Of a stretch of DNA of 64,000 nt, positions 12,167 to 25,500 are shown in pieces; position 1 is the first letter of the stretch, and each line of letters starts with the position of its first letter. Made by a program: the position numbers and the translations under genes. Where the stretch lies: the NCBI RefSeq assembly GCF_000283155.1, contig NW_004454159.1, positions 18,831,206 through 18,895,205 of the forward strand, in the 5' to 3' direction. Below the pieces are notes generated by a model that saw only the letters and a list, made by a program, of their open reading frames with translations, had not been told where the DNA came from and searched no databases. The DNA comes from Ceratotherium simum simum. Its lineage: Eukaryota > Chordata > Mammalia > Perissodactyla > Rhinocerotidae.

Positions 12167-12172
12167 TTTATT
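12167..12172 (-). terminator. Polyadenylation signal AATAAA, possible proximal site of GRAMD2B
   Basis: AATAAA on the minus strand, about 940 bases after the stop, followed by CTGGTGGTTTG. It could give a shorter 3' UTR. Only 3'-end sequencing would tell which signal is used. Confidence 0.35.
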
Positions 12173-13110
12173 TTAGTCAGCAGAGAAAAGCATGCCATCA
12201 TCATGCTGAAATAGGTTTCAGCACTTAATTCAGACATCCTGTTTCAAAACTAACATAGTCCACCTATAATCTTAAAAGTTCAGTGTTTTGCATCCTGTAT
12301 CAAATCACTATTACACTTTTTTGGTTTAAAGGTTAGTTTTGCTTTCACAGTAAGTTTAATTTAGTACTTCAGTCTCGTGTCTCAACAGATTCTTGACCTG
12401 GAGTAGGTGAGAATCAGTCCAATTAAGTATTATTTAAAGGGGCAACACAAAACATAAATGGGATAGTTTAATCTGCTTTGCCCAATATTCTTGCCAATAC
12501 TCAGTTGAGAAGTTAAGATATGCAGGTGATTTAAACCAGAACATAACAGCAGAAGAAAGAAAGAAAAAAAAAGACAAAATGTTGGTGTTATTTGTTTGAA
12601 GCAAGTCTGTCCATTATTGCTCTTGATTGCCTTTTTGGAGAGTCATGGCTAGTTATTTAAAGGACCATATCAAGTTCGTTGGCACATGATATATCCCATA
12701 GTTGGAAGGTTGGTTAAGAGGGGAGTAAAGGAGAGGAAAGGAGGGTGGGGAGGACTGAAAAGGCACGAAGTGGAGTGTGTTTGCTGACACAGTCATGATA
12801 ACCACCAAACCACAAGCATCCAAGAGAGTGTCCACCAGGCCCTTCCTGAGACCTCCAGAGATGGGTCTGTTTTCTTCAGGCAGCAGCACTGAAACTTCTT
12901 CAGAGAGTCAAGGTCAACTTACTTGCACGGGAACCAAATTATTCCCCTTCCCCCCTTTCCTGAGCTGGAGACATCTAAGCCCAGACGTGACTGGGGATGC
13001 CCATCCGCTCGCTCCTCTGGCCAGCAGGGAGCGCTCCACCAGAATGCCTAGGGAGCACCTTCTTCAAAGGGAAGCGCGAGGTATTATGTTGGCCCAAGCA
13101 ATCTGGTCGA

Positions 13111-13152
13111 TCAGTCACCATTCTCAAGCAGCTTTTGTAAGTTGTTTTGTAT
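13111..13152 (-). CDS. GRAMD2B: GRAMD2B exon 13, last coding piece and stop codon
   Basis: Residues 404-416 ([13 protein letters not shown]) and TGA at 13111-13113. The acceptor is TTATTATTTCAAG. Thirteen codons plus stop. The sequence completes the helix begun in exon 12 ([14 protein letters not shown]). Confidence 0.92.
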   Translation of the reverse strand: MQNNLQKLLENGD

Positions 13153-16100
13153 CTTGAAATAATAAGAGAGAAGCTCCTGTTATTAGACAGAATGGAGTGT
13201 ATTAAGGGCATATTTGCTATGGCCTATATAATGCTTGAGATTAATCTATTCTACCTTGAATAAAAAGCTACACATGTTAAATTTAGATCAGGCAAGTAAA
13301 TACTTTTTAATGGAACAGAACTCTGTTTGACAAGCCACTTTAAAATAAAAAAAAATAGGGCTAAAAAAGAAAGAGGGGCACAAAGATGAAAATGTCAGTA
13401 GAGACCAAGAGAAATCAGATGGAAGGAGAAGAACAAGAGGATTGGCAACACCAGGTGTGACCCGAATCCATTCAAAGACAATGGGAAACTGGTCTTTTCG
13501 AGACCATTTGATGGTCTGAATCAGACAAACACCACATAACAGTGTTTAACCCTCCTATCAGATATTATACGATATTTCCCAGAGGATTGAATTTCACAAG
13601 GATAAGGACCATGCCCTGTCTCTGGATCTCAAGACTACAGTACAGTGTTGGGCATTAAAAATGTGCTCAGTAAATGTTTGCTGAGTAAATGAACTTTAAA
13701 GAATTCAGAGAGCCAGCCCTGATGGCCTAATGGTTAAAGTTTGGCGTGCTTCATTTCAGTGGCCCAGGTTCAGTTCCCGGGGGTGGAACTACACCACTCA
13801 TCTGTCACCATGCTGTGGCAGTGGCTCACATGGAAAAACTAGAAGGACTTACAATTAGAATATACAACTATGTACTGGGGCTTTGGGGAGGTGAAAAAGA
13901 AAAGGAAGATTGGCATGCTAGCTCAGGGCAAATCTTTCCCAGTGGGGGGGAGAAAAAAAAGAATACAGAGCAAGGAATTCAACAACCAATACTGTGATGG
14001 GAGCAGGGAACCCCATGGAACAAAAGAAAGAGGCTATATTCTTTTGGAAGAACAGTCTGTGATGTCTTACAGCCATACACAGGGTAAGAGAAGAGGAGGG
14101 ATCTAATATGTCTGTGCCAGGAACTTCACATGTGCTCACCTTAACCACACACCACCACACAGAGGCAGGTTTCACACACGAATCTGAGGGCCAGAGAGGC
14201 TGCATAACAAGACCAGTTACACAGATAGTAAGCAGCAGAGTAGGGATAAGAACAGAAGTCTGACTCCCAAATTTATGCTCTTTTTTCTATACGGCTCCAC
14301 CATTAATGCCATTTCCAGTACTAAGAAAACAAGCATTCACTTCTTTACCCATAAAAGGCATTGACTTCATTCCCACATTGCTACTTCATGTCTTCCCTAC
14401 CTATCCCACAGGACCAAAGATAAATGGAAAAGCAGGAGTGGGAAGATAGAAAAAGAAATGAAACAAAGGACTGATATCCAAAATATGCAAAACACACTTA
14501 CAAAGACAAAAAAAACAAAAGTAAAACAAAGGAGATAAATGGGCAATTAACAGAAGAAAATCCAAATGGCCAATAAATACATGAAAAGATGTTCAACTGC
14601 AGCAGTAATCAGGAAAATGCAAATAAAGACCATAATGAGATCTGATTTCACACTATTGGACTGGTACTAGGGGGCCAGAATGGACTAAGATGGTGTCAAT
14701 GGAAAGAGAACTTGAGGAGACATTTGAAGATAGATTGCCTAAGACTTGTCACCTAATGAGGCAAGGGAGGAAAGGGTCAAAAATTATTCTTAGATTTCCA
14801 CCAAGCATGAGTGAAAAGGCAGTGATGCCATGAACAGAAATCAGGGAGTTACAAGCAGGGCAGATCATAGGCTTAGACATGGCCAGTCCCTGAAGGAGGG
14901 TAGAAAGGAATTGCTGGTGTTGAGTAAAAAGAGCTGAGACATGGCTCCAACCTTCCCGCAGCGTGTAACTGCTGTTCCACCACCGGGCTGTGCTGCATTA
15001 TTGCCAGATTGCCTCTGAGGAAGGGGGCAGACCAATCAAAAAGAATATGGGTGTGGTCTGGTAATTGTTTTTATGCTTAGGTTCCTTTGAGCAATGTGTG
15101 CAGCTTATAGAACTTTTTAGAACTTCATTAAATGCATTTTGACCCTAAATGCACTTTTTACAGCCTCTGCTTTGGGACACAGGTTTCTATCGGTACTACA
15201 GGCCACCTAGCTGAGTAGCTAGCTCTATCCGAAGCCCTGCAAAAAATGTGGCCAGCTGCCTGCCTGTTGTGAACAAGCTCTCCTGTTTCTCTGCCCCTCA
15301 TTACAGAATGTGGTGTCTTAGCCAGGCCTGGCAGGAGAGTGGGAAGAAATGCAAAAGAGGGCAGCAGGATTCTGTGTGCTTCTGGTCCAAAGAAGACCAC
15401 CGTATGCCAAAATGAACAAAACAGAAAATTAATACCACCCCAGTTTTACGTCAGCATGGAAGTCAAACATTTGTAAGCATTTCATTACAAAAAAAGTTAA
15501 TTTATCTTCAATTCTCAGCAACTAACATTTTAGAAAGGAAAACAATTCTGGTTGCTACACCAGACATTCTCTAGGTTGATTTTGGATTTAAAAGAGAAAA
15601 AGTTCCCAAGTTTGCCCATAGATACAATGATTCAACAGTAATTATCTGTCATGCCTTGGTTTAGAACAAAAGTTTGGAAACTCCTTTGCTCTCAATATTT
15701 CAGTGGTTAAATGGTAGATAACATTTAGTATAACAAAACAAACGTAATTTGACTCATTTGTATTTCATGTTTCTTCCCAAGTAAGCATAACTGCACGATT
15801 ATGGAAAGCTACCACATACTGGCCATTTGTGGTAGCAGTTCAAGTTGAATACTTCACTCTAAGCCTTTCCTTGAGGATTAGGGTAAAAGCAAAGTATCAG
15901 ATGGGAGGGGATAGACATGTTGAAAGGAGAAGTAAGAAATGTTAACTAGGTTTCACTTCGGGCTATTTCTGGCATGCCTACCTTCTCCCTGTTCCCCCTT
16001 CTAGTGAATCCTACAAGCATAAGGTTTGCCCTAAAGTTGTCCCATAGGAAGATACTTTTAGAGGTAAAGGTACATCAGTGGCCTTATCAGCAAAGCCTAA

Positions 16101-19100
16101 GGTTGGATTCTGAGGAGGAGTAAAGGGCTTTTATGTACTTTGGAGTCAGACAGACATGCTTTAAATTCCAGGTTGGCCAACTTTCTAGGCGTGTCTCCTT
16201 GAGCAAGTTAATTTGAAACTTTGATTCTTCTCTGTCAGACGGAACAGGGACATCTTTCTCCCAGGGTTGTAATAGAGACTGAATGCAATATTGTATGTAC
16301 AGCAACAAGCAGCCTGGGTGGAGCTGGGCTTACTCTTGGGTTGGGACACGCCCTCCAGTGTCCCTCCACTGAGCCCTGTGTCAGCGGTCACTTAGCATCG
16401 GGCCCTAGGTACAGAGACATATTTCTAACCAAGGAGGAAAAAACCAGAAGATAGATCAACAAGGAAAAGGAGATTAAAAGCTATTTCTTCATGGAAATAA
16501 AAAATAGCCTTTCACATTTACAATGCAATCCCTGGCTGGGATTGGTCATTGAGGTTGCCTGCTGCACATCGAAGGTGTTTTAGTGTGTAACCCTTGATCT
16601 ATGGCAATCGAGAAGCACTACCTGGATTGTCCCCAAACACAGGAAAGAAATCAGTCACCTTTTCTAACTTCATTATGTTAGCTGTAAGCTCTTGGCAGAG
16701 GACCTCCACGTTTAACTGTACTTGTGACCCCAGGCCGGACGGTGCTGTCTGTCTGTAAGAACAAAGAGAAAAATTACTGTGGGCCGGAATGGCAAAGAAA
16801 GAAGTGGAATGAACACATTTTAAATTTATTTGAACGGCAAACTAGGTTATAATAGAAGAGAGGGAGCATTTATAACTTGTTAACCTCAGCAAGGCCCTGC
16901 AGTAATCCACCACTCCAGACTAAGACATGTAGGGGACTCATTCTTAAAAGCTCAGCTAGAAATCTCTTAAGCTATTTTTGTTTAAGTGGCTGTGTTGTGC
17001 CTCGGCTTGCAAACAAAAATTAGACAATTATTCTCAAGCATGTGGTTTCTTAGACCCCTTATATTAACCCCTAATATCCTCTTTGTCCCCACTACAGCAT
17101 AAATTTGTAAGAATTATTGCTCCTCTCAGTTATATACAAATTCTTTATGGGAGAAGGAACCATTTGCACTAGAACTTTCAGAATGATTAGGAATGTCTTT
17201 AATCAAATTTCTGTTGAAATGTGTGACTTGTGCAGTTCCTTCTTTGAGACCTGCCATACAAATGTAATTGCCCTTGTCTTGTAACAGATGTAGTCACTAT
17301 GTACTATTTGACTATTTATGGCATGGGCTCTTACTCTGGGGTCCACTGGGGTCCTATACCAGCTAAAACTAGGAAATTTAGAGATGTATGTACACTTTCC
17401 TGGAGAGCTGGTCTAAAGCCTGTTTATTAGAGTTTCATGTTAAGGTTAAGAACCACAGTTTTGTACCTCCTCTATATTTCTTGGTTGTAATTTAATTATA
17501 GCCGTTAAGTTTTTAGATGGCAATGACTGCTCTAATTTATTTTACATAGGATCCATTTTTGAAATATAGGCACTTGGCAAATTATTGATGATTATCTAAA
17601 TATTAAGAAAGCAATCAGATGTTTTTCATTTACTAGTACTGAAAATTTTTTTAAAATTGAGGTCACATTGGTTTTTAACATTACATAAATTTCAGGTGTA
17701 CATCATTATATTTCAACTTCCGTATAGACTACATTGTGTTCACCACCAATAGTCTAGTTTTTATCCATCACCATACATATGTGCCCCTTTACATCTTTCG
17801 CCCTCCCCCCATCTCTTCCCCTCTGGTAACCACCAATCCGTTATCCTTATCTTATGTTTTTGCTGGTTTATCTTCCAAATATGAGTGAAATCATATGGTA
17901 TTTGGCTTTCTCCATCTGACATATTTCCCTTGGCATAATAACCTCAAGATCCATCCTTGTTGTCGCAAATGGCAAGATCTCATCTTTTTATGGCTGAGTA
18001 ATATTCCACTGCGTGCAAATATATATATATAACATATATTCTTTATTCATTCATCACTCATGGGCACTTAGGTTGTTTCCAACTCTTGGCTATTATGAAT
18101 AATGCTGCAATGAACACGGGGGTGCATATATCTTTTCAAATTAGTATTTTTGTGTTCTTTGGATAAATATCCAGAAGTGGAATTGCTGGATCATAGGGTA
18201 GTTCTATTCTTAATTTTTTGAGGAGTCTCTATACTGTTTTCCATAGTGGCTGTACCAATTTACATTCCCACCAGCAGTGTACGAGGGTTCCCTTTTCTCC
18301 ACATCCTCTCCAATACTCGTTATTTCTTGTCTTTTTAATAATAGCCATTCTGACAGGCGTGAGGTGATATCTCATTGTAGTTTTGATTTGCATTTCCTTA
18401 ATAATTAGTGATGCTGAACATCTTTTCATGTGACTTTTGGCCATCTGTGTGTCTTCCTTGGAAAAACGTCTATTCAGATCCTCATGTCTATTCAGATCGT
18501 CTTCCCATTTTTGAATCAGGATGTTTGGTTTTTTTTGTTGTTGAGTTGTATAATTTCTTTATATATTTTAGATATAAACCCCTTATTGGATATACAATTT
18601 GCACATATCTTCTCCCAATCCTTAGGTTTTTTTGTTTTGTTGATGGTTTCCTTTGCTGTGCAGAAGCTTTTTAGTTTGATGTAGTCCCATATATTTTTTT
18701 CTTTTGTTTCCCTTGCCTGAGTAGACATGGTATTCAAAAAGATACTGCTAAGACTGATGTCATAGATTGTACTGCCTCTATTTTCCTCTGGGAGTTTTAT
18801 GATTTCAGGTTTTATATTCAAGTCTTTAATCCATTTTGAGTTAATTTTTTTGTATGGTGTAAGATAATGGTGTACTTTCATTCTTTTGCATGTGGCTGTC
18901 CAGTTTTCCCAACACCATTTATTGAAGAGAATTTCTTTTCTCCATTGTATGTTCTTGGCTTCTTTGTCGAAGATTAGCTGTCCATAGACATGTGGTTTTA
19001 TTTCTGGGCATTCAATTCTGTTCCATTGATCTCTGTGTCTGTTTTCCTGTCAGTACCATGCTGTTTTGATTACTATAGCTTTATAGTATATTTTGAAATC

Positions 19101-22100
19101 AGGTAGTGTGATATCTCCAGCTATGCTCTTTTTTCTCAGGATCGTTTTGGCTATTTGGCGTCTTTTGTTGTTCCACATAAATTTTAGGATTCTTTGTTCT
19201 ATTTCTCCGAAAAATGTTGTTGGGATTTTGATAGGGATCACATTGAATCTGTAGATTGTTTTAGGTAATATGGACATTTTAATTATGTTAGTTCTTCCAA
19301 ACCATGAGCATGGGATATCTTTCCATTTCTTTGTGTCTTCTTCAATTTCTTTCAACAATGTCTTATAGTTTTCAGTATACAGGTCTTTCACCTCCTTGGT
19401 TAAATTTATTCCTAGGTATTTTACTCTTTTTGTTGTGGGGACTGTATTCTTAATTTCTCATTCTGCTAGTTTGTTCTTAGTGTATAGAAATACAACTGTT
19501 TTTGCATATTGATTTTGAACCCTGAAACTTTACTGTATTCATTTATTATTTCTCATAGTTGTTTGGTGGATGCTTTAGGGTTTTCTATATATAAAATCAT
19601 GTCATCTGCAATTTCACTTCTTCCTTTCCAATTTGGTTCTTTTATTTCTTTTTCTTTGTCTAACTGCTCTGGTTAGGACTTCCAATACTATGTTAAATAA
19701 GCGTGGTGAGAGTGGGCATCCTTGTCTTGTTCCTGTTCTCAGAGGGATGGCTTTCAGCTTTTCACCATTGAGTATGATGTTGCCTGTGGGTTTGTCATAT
19801 TTGGCCTTTACTATGCTGAGGTACTTTCCTTTTATACTCATTTTATTCAGAGTTTTCATCATAAGTGGATACTGTATCTTGTCAAATGCTTTCTCTGCAT
19901 CTATTGAGATGATCATGTGATTTTTATTCTTCATTTCGTTGATGTGGTGTATCACGTTGATTGATTTGCGCACGTTGAACCAGCCCTGCATCTCTGGAAT
20001 AATTCCCACTTGATCATGGTGTATGATTCTTTTAATGTGTTGTTATATTCAATTTATAAATATTTTGTTGAGGGCCGGCCCCGTGGCTTGGTGGTTAAGT
20101 GCACGCACTCCGATGCTGGTGGCCCGGGTTCGGATCCCGGCTGCGCACCGACACACCGCTTCTCTGGTCATGCTGAGGCCGCGTCCCACATACAGCAACT
20201 AGAAGAATGTGCAGCTATGACATTACAACTATCTACTGGGGCTTTGGGGGGAAAAAATAAATAAATAAAATCTTTAAAAAAAAATATATATATATTTTGT
20301 TGAGGATTTTTGCATCTATGTTCATCGGTGATATTAGCCTGTAATTTTCTTTTTTAGTGTTGTCCTTGTCTGGTTTTGGTATCAGGGTGATGTTGGCCTT
20401 GTAAAATGAGTTAGGAAGGGTCCCCTCCTCTCCAATTTTTTCGAAGAGTTTAAGAAGGATAGGTATTAAATATTTTTTTGAATGTTTGGCAGAATTCACC
20501 AGAGAAGCTGTCTGGTCCTGTTTTGTGAAACAGTTTTTTCTGTAGCCTTGATCCATACTATCAAAATCTTAGATCTCAAAAAGGAAACTGAATCTAAATC
20601 TTTCAGTTTCGAGATGAGGGATCTGAGACCCACAGTACTGATTTGCCAACCTGAAATGTTGGCAGTCCACAGGCTGTTAACATACTAACAAAGCTGGTAC
20701 AATGTATGGATTCAACAGTATTGCGCTGCAGCAACTAAACAGATTATGAGTGTAGATTTAGCTTCCTGGGAAGCAAGGATGGATTACCCTGGATGAAGCA
20801 AGATACTGAGGAAGCTCAGGTCCTGTAAAAGTACTTTATTAAGAGACTTTCCCATCCTGGGTGTTCCCTGACCTCATGTCATATGTAATTTTGTGATTTT
20901 TTTCCTTTAAATGATTATTTTTTAGATTGTACCTCCTCCTGGATTGATTATTTAAATAGTAAAATGAATATTCCATTTGCCTTCTGTTAGTGAATTTCCC
21001 CTTCATCATCACCAAGTTAATTAAATGATAACAGGATAAGAGGTACACTTTCCTGATAAATTCAACTCCTTATACAATAGTAAAAAATAATAGTCTGCAA
21101 TAATCTAGTCACCTACTCGCTCTAAGGGTATTAACATTTTGAACATGATGGGAGAGTAAAGGGGTAAAATCTATTCCAAACCATTCATTAGGCTTATGTA
21201 TTATTGGTTCAAATGTATATTTATGGTTCAAAAATAACCCATTCAGGGGCTGGCTCGGCGGCATAGTGGTTAAGTTTGCACTCTTTGCTTTGGTGGCCCA
21301 GGGTTCACAGGTTTGGATCCTGGGGCGGACCTACACCCTACTCATCAAGTCACGCTGTGGTGGCATCCCATATACAAAAAATAGAGGAAGATGGGCACAG
21401 ATGTTAGCTCAGGGCTAATCTTCCTCAGCAAAAAGAGGAAGATTGGCAATGGATGTTAGCTCAGGGCCGATCTTCCTCACCCCAAAAAATATATATATAT
21501 AACCCCTACGCCAGCATATGCAAAAGAATAAGACTTTTAGCTAATCGTTAGAGCATAAAGAAAGGCCCTAGAATGGTATAGCATAATAGTTCTCAAAGTG
21601 TAGACCCCAGGCCAGCACCATCACCTAGGAACTTGATAGAAATGCAGATTCTCAGGCCCTACCCTAGATCTATTATTGCATCAGAAACTCTGGGGCTGGG
21701 CCCTGCAATCTGTTTTGACAAGCCATCCAGATGATTCTGATGCACACTGAAAATAGCCTGACCCAGTTCCAGGCTGTTCCTCGCAACCAAAGAACCACTG
21801 ATAGACTGGGAAGCCTATGGTCTTTGTCATTATATAGACACACATTTGAATCCTGATTCTATTACAAACTGTAAGACATCAAGCTAATTATTTCTCTGCG
21901 TCTCAGTTTCCTCATCTGTAAAATGGGAATAATAGCTATCTTATAAAGTTATGGTGAAGATACCCTGAGAGAAAATTGTTTGTATTTGAGCATTATGTAT
22001 CTATTCTAATAGAGTCTCTAGCATGTGGTATGTACTCTGTAAAGGAATGTTTCTACTTTTTTTGTGTGTATGTGTGAGGAAGATTGGCCCTGGGCTAACA

Positions 22101-22522
22101 TCTGTTGCCAATCTTCCTCTTTTTGTTGAGGAAGATTGGCCCTGAGCTAACATCTGTGCCCATCTTCCACTATTTTGTATGTGGGATGCCACCACAGCAT
22201 GGCTTGATGAGCGGTGCATCGGTTCTGCCCAGGATTCGAAACCGCAAACCCTGAGCCACCGAAGTGGATCGTGCAAACTTAACCACTATGCCACCGGGGT
22301 AGTAATGGCCCCAGAATGTTTGTACTTTTAAAACCTGGGCGGGGGCTGGCCCCGTGGCTTGGCGGTTAAGTGCTCCCGCTCCGATGCTGGCAGCCCGGGT
22401 TCGGATCCCGGGCACGCACCGACGCACCGCTTCTCCGGCCATGCTGGGGCCGCGTCCCACATGCAGCAACTGGAAGGATGTGCAACTGTGACATACAGCT
22501 ATCTACTGGGGCTTTGGGGGGG

Positions 22523-22557
<35 letters not shown>

Positions 22558-25500
22558 GGCTAAAAGTATGCTTTCTTTTTTTTTTTTTTTTAATTTTTAA
22601 ATTTATTTATTTTTTCCCCCAATGCCCCAGTAGATAGTTGTATGTCATAGCTGCACATCCTTCTAGTTGCTGTATGTGGGACGCGGCCTCAGCATGGCCG
22701 GAGAAGCTGTGCGTCGGTGCATGCCTGGGATCCGAACTCGGGCCGCCAGCAGTGGAGCGCGCACTTAACCGCTAAGCCATGGGGCCGGCCCTAAAAGTAT
22801 GCTTTCAACATGGAATAATTTATTTTATTTTACTTTTTAGGCAATATGTAAAGATCTTCATGTAAATAGGTTTAAAGGACAAACCTCTATGTCTATAGAT
22901 TTAATTAGGTCAGGCGTTAAAAATGACTATGATGGAAAATCTTTGCAGACACATTCAACTAGTTACTAATCATATGGATCTTTATAGTTGTCAAGAATTT
23001 TGTAAATAAATGAAAGTAAAGAGTTATACAGGATGAAATGTGCCGAGTTATTCTTTTCTATGAATATCGTGACTCACTACCATTTTACAAAGATAAACTT
23101 GAATATTTTAATAAATGGGCCAAGGTCATAACTGGGTCTTAGGATAATAGAACAAGATAATGTAAAATTACGCTTGTTTCTTGCCTTATCACTGGTGACA
23201 CTATAGGAACTCAAGAACGTGCAGAGTCAGGTCATTCAGTTCTAGGACTCTCCCACCTCTTTACTTCCCATATATACACTTAACAAAAAAATGTCTCATC
23301 CAGCATGTATCCTCAATTAATGTTTGCTAAGAAAGATGCTAAGCTCAGGTCAAACATACTAATCTGAATAGCTCGCAGATGATAGCACTGGAGGGAACTG
23401 TCTTACTCCGTATGATGGGTGTCCACGACAGAGGTTAGTGACCCCAGCCGCTCCTCCAGAGAATTAATTCTGTATCTCATGTAGAAGGTCGAGATGATCA
23501 GTGCACAGACACTGGAAAGGGATAAAAGAGAAATTCTCAATAGGTTAATAGCCAGGACCTGACGTTCATAAACAAACTCAGAGGCAATGCTGTACATTTG
23601 AGGCAAGGTATTTTCCAAAATAACTTCAAGAGACTTTAAAAAGGTCTTTTTCCAATAGGCTGATACTTGTCAAAAAACTTTAGAACTGGAAGGATATTTA
23701 AAATCCTCTAGCCCAAGTCCCTCAACTTACAACTAATGGCTATTCTAATAGGGTCACTCAAGGCCAGCCAAGGTAGATTACCAAGTTGGTGCTTCTCCTC
23801 CCACGAGGTACTGTGTCCCTCGCTAGAAGGGCCTGGCCAGGGAGTGTCCAGTCTTGTTCTCTGGTGACTCACAAATTCCCTGCTTTATCTAGAAACCAAA
23901 CTGGGCACATCCTCCTTGGTTGTGATGAACAGCCTAGAAGTGGGTCAGGCTATTTTCAGAAGAACAACTGGTTACAGACTAGAAGCTGAGGGGGAGGTTA
24001 AAAAAGTCAATGCCTAAGTTTTCAGTAAAGGGGATAACATTTTAAAGTTGTTTTGGTCTCTATCCAGAGAACACGGGATAGACAGAAAAATAAACAAGCA
24101 CAAAGATGCTTCAAATTCACAGCACAATTTCCCAAGTAAGAGTATCTGCTCAGAACTTAGTCCTCTGCTAGATCTGGTACATTTTGCTTTTCCTTCCTCC
24201 TTTCTCACTATTTATTTAAATAAGAAGGGGATGAATATGAAAATTTGACTTAAGCCTAAGAAAAAAACTGTTCAAGTAGGAGACAAAAGTTGTCAAAGAA
24301 AAGATTTGGGTTACATTAGAGACCACTGAGATGTACAATGGCTCTTGTCAACATGAAGACATTATTCCTTTAGTGAATGAGTCATTTTAAGTCACTCATA
24401 GTAAATTCATTTACTTACACAATTGTGTAGAATATAAGAATATGGTGGAGAGTCGGATATTTCTGAGACTTTACTTTGTGTAAGATTCCAATGGTTTCTG
24501 ACTGACCTGTTGTGGGGGGAAACAAAAAGTGACTGTTTTAAAATCACAACCCACCTCCTTCATCCAGCAATATCCCTATGGGGAAGAAGTACTTGAGAGA
24601 GAGAATTATTCCCAGGTAATAGAAGTCGAAAAAATACTAACTGAAGCCTTCAGGTTGTCTGTCATTTTAACCAGTAATTACAATTCCTTCCAACATGTTT
24701 CATTCAATACATATCTGTTGAGAGCCTTCTCTGTGGCAAGCATTGCGAAGGACTGAACGGTGAACAATATAGACACCATCCTTGATCTCATACTAGTTAT
24801 TAGAATAATTAGTAAATAATACATAATTAAATAATTTGAGTTTTACAGGTAATTTTTGAATCACAATCTCAAAGTATTCAGAATAATGAAGGAACCTTCA
24901 TGAAGGCTATTCACTTTTGTATCCCCCAGAGTAAGGCACAGAACTGGGTACTATTTGTTGAATGAATAAATGAATTAATATGCAAAGACCTACAGCAGAA
25001 AGGGAGGGGAGGGAACATGAAAGGCAGTCATAAAGTGAAGCATGAGGACCCTTTAAAAGTTATAAACAGATGCCAAATAATCCATTCCTTACCATGTGCA
25101 GGGAGATTCTTGGCTTTTCCTTCAGGCACTCTGTTCACATGGGCATCTGCCCGAGCTGGTTTTGCTTCTGCCTTGGAGACATTCAGAACTGTCTGGGATT
25201 CTGTCACATGGAAATCTATTAAACCAAAATGGGCCTGGGTAAGTTTTCTCCCCAGTGCATTTAAAAACATAGGCTCAACCACAAAGCAAATCAATCCCTT
25301 AATATGCATAATGTCTAAGAATATAAATGGATCTTCTCCCAAGCTGGTTGAGTGGTTGGGGATTAAAATCTAATCCTCAAGCTAATAAAATGATATAAGG
25401 ACAGTCTGTCCTTAGCCCACTGACTCATGGGGACAATTCAGCTATAACAATGAATAATATTACTGAAAGAAGTAAGAAAATATTTTATGTTTCTCTCTTT

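Larger units (their letters stand above)
11895..13110 (-). other. GRAMD2B: GRAMD2B 3' untranslated region (probable extent)
   Basis: Follows the TGA directly. It contains no ERE or L1, in contrast to its flanks, which suits an exonic region. Two polyadenylation signals lie on the minus strand, at 12167-12172 and 11917-11922. The distal one is followed by a TG-rich stretch (TGTGTTTTGTC) at the expected distance, so the end is placed near 11895. The 1.2-kb length is an inference from these signals. Confidence 0.55.
13153..16658 (-). other. GRAMD2B: GRAMD2B last intron (intron 12)
   Basis: 3.5-kb intron between exons 12 and 13. It contains an L2/MIR piece, an old ERE, two MIRs and an L1 fragment, listed separately. 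The rest (14675-16120) shows nothing I can assign. Confidence 0.85.
16753..23406 (-). other. GRAMD2B: GRAMD2B intron 11
   Basis: 6.65-kb intron dominated by the L1 relic, five EREs, MER5A and a MIR. The unassigned stretches 16753-17637, 20576-21245 and 22807-23406 show no coding block or RNA gene. Confidence 0.88.

Noticed and set aside
12777..13157. 126-aa plus-strand frame
   Set aside because: It overlaps the last exon and 3' UTR of GRAMD2B on the opposite strand and has no family resemblance.
19614..20009. 131-aa minus-strand frame with reverse-transcriptase wording
   Set aside because: It is part of the decayed L1, not a host gene or an active polymerase.
20839..21048. Short minus-strand frame with basic composition in intron 11
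   Set aside because: No acceptor/donor pair in phase and no resemblance to the GRAMD2B tail.
23401..23618. Reading exon 11 through to the TAA as the gene's end
   Set aside because: The TAA is formed by the GTAAGA donor. A further coding exon at 16659-16752 and a final one at 13111-13152 continue the conserved tail in phase.
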